From the NCBI RefSeq assembly GCF_031755915.1, contig NC_083379.1:19602001-19666000 (forward strand): a DNA stretch of 64,000 bases. The letters run 5' to 3'. Below, piece by piece: positions 54,812 to 64,000 of this stretch. Made by a program: the position numbers and the translations under genes. Every line of letters starts with the position of its first letter. The first letter of the stretch is position 1. Below the pieces are notes generated by a model. It was given only the letters and a program-made list of their open reading frames with translations, ran no database searches and was not told the DNA's origin. Source of the DNA: Ziziphus jujuba (lineage: Eukaryota > Streptophyta > Magnoliopsida > Rosales > Rhamnaceae).

Positions 54812-57800
54812 TCATGGGGCCATCAACCCCTCAATTGTGTAGGAAAGAGACTTTGCCCAGTCAGCTTTGAGTAAGAGCGTTTGCAATGTTTCCATCACGT
54901 TGTATCCAGGATCAAGTTTCCGCTGCCAACCCTGCAAAAGAAACCGAATATTACATCAACTTTCGAAGACCACAGCAACAAAGGCACCAGATTGAAGATT
55001 GTATCTCCAAAGTACCCGAGCCATTTCAAAAAATATGCCAAAACCCTATTTTTTAAACGTATCTAAGAACATGCAAAAATTAAAAAAGATAAATAATAGA
55101 GTTAGTGGCACTGTTAGTTTTCGAACTATGTTCATTTTTGCACTTTGGTCGGTTATTGAACTTTTTTTATTCTTGGCATTTTGATCCCTAATCTTCAGTT
55201 TTTGTTAAACTTTGATCCTTGAAACTATTTTTAGTCTAATTTTTAAAACTTGAGGCATGTAGTGCACCTATTACGGCATGAAAACAACAAAATTACAAAT
55301 TTAAACAACCTCCCTGCATGTTGTATCAAGTGTATTGCACACCTTAAAATTGGTAAGTATTAGACTAAAATAGTTTCAAGGATCTTTAAAGGTAACAAAA
55401 ATTAAATTTTAGGATCAAAGTGCAAAAAATAAAATTCAAAGGACCAAAGTGCAAATGTATAGTTCAAGGACTAACAATGCTAATCACCCTAAAAAATTAC
55501 ATAAATAAATAAATCAAGAAGTGGAGATTATCAAATAGCATGGTGAAAAAACAAAATAGTGAGAAAAACAAAGAAATGAAAATAACCAATTCTTTCTTTT
55601 TCATTTTTTTTTCGGGATCACCAATGCATTCTCAAGTTCTTTGAGATTTACAATATTGGTACTGCTTGTCATATTTCATCTAGTGTGTACCATAGCACAG
55701 AATATTACCTCAAGAACCAAAGTTGTCACCAGGACAGTACAGACATTGCCATCAACGTTGACTTTATGACGCCTAACTTTCTCAAGCAGTTGCTGCATGC
55801 ACTCAGCAGGATGGACTAAATCACCTTCTGGGGTACCCCAAAAAGTGAATGCATCTTCCACTTCCTGTGAACACAAGATATTAATGAAACAAGTGTTGGA
55901 AATATATCAAAACCATGTACCAAAAGTAAAAACACTTTAATTGTTGACAACTATAAATTAATGATAAAGAAAGTTATGAATTATATAAATATATATATAT
56001 ATATATATTCAACATCAGAAATGTATTATTGAAATAACAGAATAAAAGCAGAATATTTCTTCAATTATCATATACAAAAATGTTGCACTTTTAGGATTCA
56101 ACTTTTGAGACTGGAGAATATCAATGTTCTCTATGAACTTCGCTCCTGCATCCTCCTTATAGCCTAATAAATCCAACCAATTTAAATCTTGTGCATAAGA
56201 TTTTACCTCAATAAAAGCCTTAGGATTAGGGCAGTTTTGTTGCTTAGATAAGCTGAGCGCGCATTCAGCAGCAGTCCGACCATCGCGACGAGCAACAGCC
56301 TTGAAAAATTCCAGTAAATTTACTCGGTCACTATTGGAAAGTTCAGCAGTCATGCCTACATCAAGGAAAATGACATGCGGCTTTGATTTGAAAAGCCGTT
56401 TTCGAGGAGACTTGCTCTGACCCACCCGGACAAGGATATTTCCAGGATGCATGTCTGCATGTATGAAGTTGTCCACCTGAAAGAAGAAATTATGATGTCA
56501 TCCAAGACTAAATTACATCCTACTTCACTTTGAACCTTATGAAGCTAAAAACAGCTTAAACTTGTGACTAAAGATGACCACATAATTGGTAAAGAGATTG
56601 AGCATGATCAGAATATAAAACATGCAAAGTTATACAAAAATAAAAGGACCAAACCCATCCATGAATTTAACACATCTAAAAAAATAAAATATTCAAAAGT
56701 AAAAAATAATCCATATTCTGTTGTAGAACATAAAAATAAATACATAAATGTTAAATCTTAACATAATAAGTTCAGGATTAGAAAATTAACAACCACTAAA
56801 TGAAATTATTGTACATTACTCCAACTATGTTTTATCAATAAGCAGTTGTCTGACTGATGGTAATAGAATTGTATTTAAGTACCAAGAAATGAAGGCCATT
56901 AACATGCACCATAACATAGCAATGGCTCTGTTGGTTACCTTCATTTGGACATAAAAGGAAACTAAGAATGAGTAATATATGCTACTAGATGTTACTTAAG
57001 TAAGTCAAATTTGAATTCTGCAAGCAAACTTTGCGTAATCAAAAAAATATCAACAAAGACAGTGATACAAATCTAAAGAGATAACTATGAAAAATAAGAT
57101 GATACATGCATGCATGCATTTTATTGTTAATCCAGATAACTTATGAAACATAGTAGGACTTAAATCACAACAACCCATACAATTTTCTGTGGCTGCATCC
57201 CGTTCTTCAAAGATAGTAATTTATCAGGAAGAAGAAGAGAAGTTGGGGAGAAAGAGATTCTTTAGGGGAAAAGGTAGAGAAAAAGTCTGTTTATTGTGTT
57301 TCAATTTGTGGATAGGGAGGATTTGGATTTCAGATTTGAGTATAACCTGCATAATGTATCTGCAAATTAATATTTCACGCTCTTTTCGTTGAACAATCTA
57401 GAATAACGCACCATTTCAAAATCCATTCTCAAATTGCTCAATTGAAGATCTTCTTCTCGATCAATGTAATACAAGTTTTCTTTTAAAAACTAGAAAGAAA
57501 AAACACACTTAAACACATCTTTCTCTTTATTTTTACATTTCATATACATAAATTTTTCCACAAAAAGCATGTAACAAAGACCTCAACTTTTCACGCTGTT
57601 AGAACAATTTCATGCTAGTTATTCAGCAACCTTTGGTGCAAAACACAAAACTCTAATGCAACAAAACATTCCTATAAGACATACAAATCAAAAATCAAAC
57701 AACCATTATGTCAAAACTCAAACAACACAATCACCAGCAGTAGAAGCATAAACCAATAGGAAGCAGATATCAGAAGCATGTTTTATTTTACCAGAAGCAT

Positions 57801-59729
57801 CTTCAACAGTGCATGTGTCCCGATGTGAGCAAGTGCAGATTTAATCCGAGCATGTCCTTGAAGATCATCGACATAGTGCGAGACACTTTCACCTTGCTCA
57901 TAAGTTTCCACCAAGACAGCAGGATGCACAAGTGGATACACAGGCTTAGGGAATGAAACATCCTTCCATCGACGGAAATTATAAATAAAGCGGCTCAAAT
58001 GGGCAGCTTCTCTTGCAAGATCAACTTGAGACATCATGAAAACTGCAAACTGCTGTACACTTTCATCCAATCTCAACCACTTTAGTGTAGGAATGAACTT
58101 TGAAACTTTAGCTACCATATTTATTATTACAAAATCTCTCCTAATTGATTCACCAACACCAGGATGCCTAACCTTTACAGCAACTACCATAGGTTTCACC
58201 TTTTGACCAGGGTACCGAAATCTCAAAGAAGCTCGATGCACTTGTGCAATACTTCCAGACGCAACAGGTGTCTCCTCAAAATTTTCAAAAATTTCAGAGA
58301 GCTTACGGCCAAATGCTCTTTCGATGGTTTTCTTCGTGTAAGCAAAGCTGTGTTCAGGAGCTTTCATGTGAAGCTCTGAAAGCTTTGTGCACAAATCTCT
58401 AGGGAAAAGATCCGGGCGTGTTGCTGCCCACTGGCCCCATTTGATGAATGCTGGACCCGCTTTCTCCAAGGTTCGGTGTACAACCCGCAGCCATGTTTTC
58501 CTGAACTGAGGCCCACAGCAATCTGCCAATGGTGCCATCACTATGCTGGGTGTGAACAAAACTGCCAAATACAGAGCTCTCAGTACCAAGATTAGACCTT
58601 CCATAGCGGACCACAGTAATGAGGTCATAAAAGCATGACCATCTTGAGCACGCATATACAAAGTATTCTGTGAAGGAAAGCGGTCTGAGTCTGAGGATGA
58701 TCTCTGTGCCCATGCTAACTGGCCACAAGGCAACGCAAAAATGCTAGGAACTGCTAGGTGAGAACGAGTTATAGCCAAGCTGACTGCTTGAGCAATCCTA
58801 TTTATGGCCGGAAAAATTCGGGCATTAGACAAACAATTATGAGAAAGCCTCGTCCAAGCAATTTGAGCACGATGTGTCACTGCACTACTCGCTGAGAACA
58901 CACGGAAGTTCCTGGAAAAACTACCATGTCCAAAACTCTTGGCGGTATTGTACAATGAGAGTGAAGCATACTCTCTAGTTTGAAATCTATAATGCAAGTA
59001 TGCTCTGTATTGGGGAAGATGTAACCCAATTGAGACAGTTGCCACATACTTTCTCGCTGCTGAATTTCCCTGCCTCTGGCTTGTAATGATTGAATGTTCA
59101 ACTCTCTTACTACATCTAGAAGTCAAAAATCTGCATTGTAAAAATCACTCCAATCAGAATCCAATTCTTTCCTCATTATAGAAACATAAAAATTAGACAA
59201 GGATCAGAACCCCATATAAGCGGGCTACATTTTTTTTTTTCTTCCTCTTCGAAGCTGGAAAGCAGCTTCAAGTGCTACAATGTGGGAACCTCAGCCCACA
59301 GACCGAATTCATTCCAATTTTTGGAGCATAACCTCCCATATCAACATAGCTGCTTAGGGGCTCTTCACGCAAAAATTGCACCCATAATTTTCCCACTGCA
59401 GTTTCTTACAAAATCGACGATTAATCGACAAAGTCTACAAATTAGTGCACATTAAAAAAGATTAATGACGTCCCAAATCAATTTACCCCAAACCCTTTTA
59501 TTTTTTTCATTTAGCTTATGAATTAGATTGCAAATTCACAAAAATTTAAGGACAAACACGGTGAGCTGGAAAACAAAACGGAGTTTCGTCCCAATCCTAG
59601 ACTCATATAGCTCTCCAATAAAAAATAATAATAATAAAACCTGAAAAAAAAAAAAAAAAAAAAAAGACAAAATTGAAAAACCTAAGGAGCGTATGTCCCC
59701 AGAGAAAGAAAGAGCACCGACCTTAACAT
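54812..59729 (-). CDS. ABC1/UbiB atypical kinase (ABC1K, ADCK2-like), probably mitochondrial
   Basis: Coding exons on the minus strand are 59729-59722, 59130-57792, 56476-56207, 55864-55709 and 54931-54812. All have GT-AG borders and phases join without a stop, giving 630 residues ending GLMAP. The first exon is only ATG TTA AG; without it exon 2 has no in-frame ATG before a stop. The N-terminus is Arg/Ser-rich and poor in acidic residues, as in mitochondrial presequences. A hydrophobic segment lies at about 178-204. UbiB features: K-W-G-Q at 233-236, A-S-G-S at 293-296 (the Ala-rich loop), VAVK with Lys322, HADMHPGN (about 455-462, catalytic loop) and D488-V489-G490 (the DFG equivalent). The family supports coenzyme Q or prenyl-lipid metabolism; the substrate of this member is unknown. 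The ADCK2 likeness rests on the GQWA.TRPDLFP stretch. Intron 2 is 1315 bases and intron 4 holds a MITE. Confidence 0.93.
55099..55490. repeat. MITE-like element with long terminal inverted repeats in ABC1K intron 4
   Basis: The left arm (about 55099-55240) carries TAGTGGCACTGTTAG, TTTTTGCACTTTGGTC, GGCATTTTGATCC, TTTTTGTTAAACTTTGATCC and CTTGAAACTATTTTTAGTC. The right arm (about 55345-55490) carries their complements in reverse order, ending CTAACAATGCTAATCACCCT. The arms are imperfect and about 140 bases each, around a ~100-base centre with no coding sequence. A clear target-site duplication is not visible, so the superfamily is uncertain (Mutator-like length of arms). Confidence 0.75.
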
Positions 59730-60063
59730 GGCGATTGAATATGATAAGTAGTGGTTGTAGTTATCGTGCGCAGGCAGTATGTGTTTGTAGCAAGCATTTT
59801 TTGGTCATGGACTCGGCGTTCTTCGTCACCGTTTGGTTTTCACGCCCCTAAAAACGGTTCGGTTTGTATTCCCCAAGTTTTCGGACGGCCAAATAATCCC
59901 TGTTACAAAGCGGCGCAACAAAGAAGCCGAAGAATGAAGAGAGCTCTCCTCTGATGGGCCGGCAGATTGGGTCTTCTCTCTGGCTTTTACCAATCTCTTA
60001 CCTTGGGCCCACACTTTAGACGGTGCTTGGGCCTCACGTTTCACTTTTTATGAGTTCACCCGT
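59730..60063 (-). promoter_or_regulatory. 5' flank of the ABC1K gene
   Basis: Upstream of the minus-strand ATG at 59729 the sequence is noticeably richer in G and C than its surroundings (about 59800-60050). This is as expected for a 5' UTR and promoter of a housekeeping gene. No strong TATA box is seen in the first 200 bases. The short frames on both strands here look incidental. Confidence 0.4.
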
Positions 60064-61560
60064 TTGCCTGCTTTCCTTAAATTTTTTTTTTTTTTTTTTT
60101 TATCTCATCTTATTTTCTACTTTTTTTTGGACAAACCGTCAAAGTTGACTATTTCTGAACTGTACCGAAAAAAAAAAAAAAAGTCTATTATTTTGCATTT
60201 CCCGGGATCATTATGGAAAATGAACAAAAGTAGGAACAAAAACGAATTTTATGGAAAATGGTACAAAATATAAGTCCTTTTTGGTAATATTTTTTACATG
60301 GAGATTTTCTGTCTTTTTTTCTATTTTTATTTTTATTTAACAAGTAATAATTCTACCTCATCTTATTCATTTTCATTTATAATTATTTTATTTTTTGTTA
60401 ATATTTTTAAATTCAACAGCGTCATATTATTAATGAATAAGGATTGGATTAAAAAAAAATGAAAATGAAAAATCCAGATACATGTTTTCGCAAAATTAGT
60501 TTTTATATTGTAATGTTTTTTTATTGCAACATTTCTGTCATATATCATTTACGGAAAATATATATATACATATATATAATGTCAAATTATAATATATTAT
60601 TCTTTAGTAAAAGTATTTATTACTACTATTATTATTATTATTATTATTGTTTGTTTAGATGCAAAGAAAAAATGTTTTAAGGTGGGGAAGAACACCTACC
60701 AAGCATGCCCTACATTTTTGTTTCCAAATATTTTGAAATAGTAGTAACTTTTACATATTCGAATTCATTAATTAAATTTTGAATTTTGAATTATGTATTG
60801 AGAATGTACCATACGATTTATTTATAAATAAATAAATAACCAAAGTATTTTTCTTGTTCGGTACGAGAACCTAGAGAAGAAAGGGTCAAAAGTCAGTCAT
60901 ACCAAAAGCAAACGAAAATTCAAACTTTCTTTTTTTCTATTTGATCATGAAAATTAAAACTTTAACAGAAAACTGTGGTGTTCCCGGATCGATGGTACTG
61001 TCAACTTCATTAACAAAAGAAAGTCTCCCAAACAAGAAAAGGACTTAGATGCATTTTGTGGATGCTTCCGAGCTAATTGACTTTTGTCGGCATCCAAATA
61101 AAATAACAATAAAAATTGGGAAAAGAAAAGAATTTTTAACATATTTTTTGAAAATTTTCTTTAAAGAAACTTTTTTTTGAAAAATTAAAAAATATCATAT
61201 TGTATTTCTTTTAAGCTTTAATTCTCCCTTTAAACTTTTTTTTTAACCAATTTCCTCACCAAATTTTAGTGCCATGTAAATTTACCCCTTCTCTAAAAGT
61301 TTTTGATAAAATTTGAAAAAAAAAAAAAAAAAAGATAGAGAGCACAAATAGAAACTTGGGTGAAAGTGTAAGGGAATATTTTGAAAATTTTCTTCTTCTT
61401 TGTTTTTTTGTATTAAAAACTGGGGATGTATACAAATTGGGTTAGACAGGTTGAAAGCTAAAATCATTCATCAAACTAATCAAATAGGGTAGGTCATGAT
61501 TCAACCCGATGCAAACCGAGTTAGACATAAATGGAACCAATCCAATCCAAAAAAAATTAA
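60064..61560. other. Intergenic, no gene seen
   Basis: AT-rich, with T- and A-runs (60080-60100, 60168-60182, 61315-61333), a TATATACATATATATA stretch at about 60559-60577 and an (ATT)n microsatellite at about 60624-60648. No recognisable coding sequence on either strand. Confidence 0.5.
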
Positions 61561-61562
61561 AA

Positions 61563-61760
61563 AAGGTGTATTTCATTAAAAGTTTGATGGATTTTAAAAG
61601 AGTTAATATGTTTAATGGAATTCATAGATTTTCTTAGAATTCTACAGACTCCATATAAATTTTATCAGAATTCTATATTAGTTTAATAAAGTTTGTAGGA
61701 CTTATATTATAGACTTTAATAAATTTTTATGGAATTCTAATGATTTCAATTTTTTTTTTT
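61563..61760 (-). repeat. Candidate PIF/Harbinger (Tourist-like) terminus
   Basis: GGTGTATTTCATTAAAAGTTTGATGG followed by stretches of AGATTTTC/GAATTC(T/A)ATAGA character resembles the terminal and subterminal sequence typical of plant PIF/Harbinger and Tourist elements (a G-rich start, then GTATT(C/T)A(A/T)T, then TTTTA(A/G)A-rich repeats). It lies beyond the 3' end of the minus-strand transposase, where that terminus is expected. The opposite terminus is outside the window. Confidence 0.4.
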
Positions 61761-62203
61761 TTCATATAACTTATTTTACTATTTTGGTGAATAATATAAT
61801 TTATTTTACTAGAACAACTATACCATAAGCATAATTTTTTTATTATTTTTATTTATTCATTTTTATCATACCATAAGCATTGTAAAACATTTATCATATC
61901 AGACAAATTAACAAATGTTAACAAACAGGCAAACAACATATTTATGAATATTAAACTTTAATAATATCATCATTGAAATATTTTTTAAAAAAATGAAAAA
62001 TAGAAAGAAAAAAACAGCTAACAAGATGAATTAAAATAAAATTAGATAAATATATCAAATAGTCTTGTACCATCTCTATTATTTATTATTATATGCAAAA
62101 TTTTATTTTAAAAAAAAATTTTGTTCATTACTTTGATTTCTTATACTTTGGGCATCTATCAACATATTTTAGCCATTATTCTCCATTCATTAGAATTCTC
62201 TCG

Positions 62204-63570
62204 TTATTGCTCTTGACTTTCAAACAGCTTTCCAAAATGATTTTCTTCAGTTTTTTGTATTAATATCAATGATAGAAATTCATCATTTGGCTCTATAGAA
62301 AACTCATCAGAACAACATTCCTTACAAAGAAAATTATGCAATCCTGCAGACTTAAAAATTATGAATCTAGATTTGAATATACCAAATATCCTCTCAATTA
62401 CATTTCTTAAAGAAGAGTGACAAAGATTGAACAATTCAGCTACAGTTTCGGGGTAATAACCTAGACTAGAAAAATCTTGCAAATGGTATTGAACACCTCG
62501 AAATGGAGCTAAAAATTAGTGACGATTTGGAAATCCACAATACACTTGAAAATATTTACCTAAAAATATAAATCTAATAATTAATTTGTAAATATTATTT
62601 TTGTAAAAATTAGTACGTATTGAAAAATATATATATCATGTGGCACTTTAAATCCATTCCTCCTTCATAAAGCATCATATGGCAATTTTGAATCATGTGC
62701 CGAACCCTCCCATCTACTAAGCATGTATATGAACTCCAAATCAAAGCTACAAACTGCTAATACATTTTGTAAAATTTTTTCATGGCGATTCTGGTAGCCA
62801 CTTATGTCATGACCCTTTACTGTTGCTGGTATGTGTGTGCCATCAATAACTCCAATATAATTCTTAAAAAAATAATAAAATTTATAATTAATATAAAATA
62901 TAAGATGTTAGAATAATAATTACAACACTAATAATAACAAAACTATAACAATAATTATTATTATTACTAAAAAAATAAATAGGTAAAACATCCATTATTT
63001 ATCTTGAAGTAAGGGTAAAATCTTGTATGTTCTCTTATTTTACTTGGCACTATGGATTTTGGTTTAACCATCATATCTAGTGCTATTGTGTTCAAAGCCC
63101 TCAAAACTTTGTTAAAGTTTTTGCTCACTGTGAAATGTGAACAACTAAACATTTCACAAGTCATACGATAGCTCGAATTTTGACTTATGATAAGTAAAAG
63201 TGTTGCATGCATTTCTTCAATGTAAATGAATCTTGTATCCTGCAAATGTATTTTTTTCTCTATTAGTTTTACATAGCTTCAAAAACACATTATGATACAT
63301 CCTATATAATTGTCTAAAATGTTGAGGATCTTCTTTCAATACTTTATGAATATAATTATACCTCTTAAGAGTGATTGGTCGTCAAGCCATTGGACGTTCG
63401 ATATATTCATCACATATGCTAATCATTAGTGCATTTAATACTTCAAGTATTGCTTGAATTACCAACAATATTAATTTAATGGTTTCATAATATTCTCCAT
63501 CTTCTTGTGTATCTCTTTCTTCCACTTCTTCTCGTTCCATTTTCTCTATTGATCTAAAACATAACATCAA
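62204..63570 (-). pseudogene. PIF/Harbinger transposase (DDE_4 type), broken
   Basis: Minus-strand order. An N-terminal piece at 63570-63382 ends EYIERPMA. Then come DTRFIYIEEMHATLL, a helix-turn-helix-like YRMTCEMFSCSHFTVSKNF, and LNTIALDMM (63245-62967). The first catalytic region is IGVIDGTHIPAT near 62855-62820, followed by YQNRHEKILQNVLAVCSFDL. The second is WEGSAHDSK near 62700-62670. Then come YCGFPNRH, LAPFRGVQYHLQDF, and the third region with RNVIERIFGIFKSRF near 62420-62380. The DDE residues are still visible but stops (for example about 62650 and 62518) and shifts break the frame. AT-rich insertions separate some blocks. Confidence 0.85.
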
Positions 63571-64000
63571 GTATTATTAGAAAAATACAAAATGTAATAA
63601 AAATAATAAGATCATGAAGAAAAAAAAAACCTTTTTAATGAAAAATTCAATTCACTACAAATTTAAGAATAAAGCAAAGGAAAAAAAATTTACTTAAACA
63701 AACTAGAGAGAAAAATATACCAAAACTAAAAACATATTTCGTAAAATAGTTAATAATGTCCAAATAGCTGAATATATATTTTAACACTCATTCCATATTA
63801 AATGATATCCATTCTAACCACTCTTCAATTAACATCTTCAAGAATGCATCTTTGACTCCCATTTTCTAAATCAACGCAAATGCATTATAACAGCCACGAT
63901 TATCCAAATTTGGAGTCTCCTTAATAGCATTTCAAATATCATTCTTCTTCTCTTTTTCACTAATTTCCTTTTCTGTTTTCTCCATTAGGCTATACATTTC
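63571..64000 (-). pseudogene. Probable Harbinger companion ORF (Myb/SANT-like), C-terminal end
   Basis: Minus-strand translation of about 64000-63785 reads EMYSLMEKTEKEISEKEKK, AIKETPNLDN and KMGVKDAFLKMLIEEWLEWISF with in-frame stops. This resembles the C-terminal end of the Myb/SANT-like DNA-binding protein that accompanies PIF/Harbinger transposases (A(I/L)..IP.L, then a helical F(L)..(M/L)..E.R..W(I/L) ending). Its N-terminal domain would lie right of the window. Bases 63571-63780 are AT-rich and hold nothing else. Confidence 0.45.

Noticed and set aside
56564..57392. Short plus-strand frames in ABC1K intron 2
   Set aside because: They fall within a spliced intron of the minus-strand gene and have no recognisable features.

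Overview
The window is nuclear DNA of a flowering plant, probably a eudicot. It is AT-rich, its genes have many GT-AG introns, and it is packed with Ty1/copia and Ty3/gypsy LTR retrotransposons, a LINE relic, a PIF/Harbinger relic and MITE-like repeats. I see no bacterial, organellar, rRNA or convincing tRNA sequence, and no CRISPR array. I cannot name the species.

Two host genes look intact. The first, on the + strand at 8422-14979, has 12 coding exons and a predicted 1024 residues. It encodes a WRC / RING-like zinc finger / JmjC protein of the plant KDM3 (JMJ25/JMJ28-type) group. Its JmjC iron ligands are non-canonical: Cys at the first His position and Tyr at the last His position. The second, on the - strand at 59729-54812, has 5 coding exons, the first only 8 coding bases, and a predicted 630 residues. 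It encodes an ABC1/UbiB (ABC1K, ADCK2-like) atypical kinase, probably mitochondrial.

Nearly everything else is transposon sequence. 1-2363: a broken copia pol with its 3' LTR, cut by the edge of an inverted LTR and followed by another LTR end. 2364-8250: AT-rich intergenic DNA with a LINE RNase H tail. 16441-30965: a four-level nest. An old minus-strand gypsy gag is split by a minus-strand chromovirus (17168-30341). The chromovirus 3' LTR is split by a plus-strand, pol-deleted gypsy element (17542-25547). That element carries two solo LTRs of its own family, one inverted in the leader and one inside gag. Target-site duplications (TSDs) support each step. 32897-36304: a 3.4 kb solo LTR with an exact AGTAT duplication. 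About 37250-44711: an Athila/Tat-like LTR pair around an interior with only a gag remnant. 44712-46755: unclassified DNA with a TATA-like site and a pyrimidine-rich minisatellite. 46801-52242: a second minus-strand chromovirus (duplication AACCA) inside a copia gag whose LTR is at 52995-53168. 61563-64000: a decayed PIF/Harbinger element running off the right edge.

The genes do not form a pathway. The host genes sit as islands between silenced, decaying repeats. No new biological system is evident. The points most worth a second look are the substituted JmjC metal ligands, the datable insertion stack, the element family that lost pol yet left several dispersed LTRs, and the MITE-like inverted repeat in the ABC1K intron.
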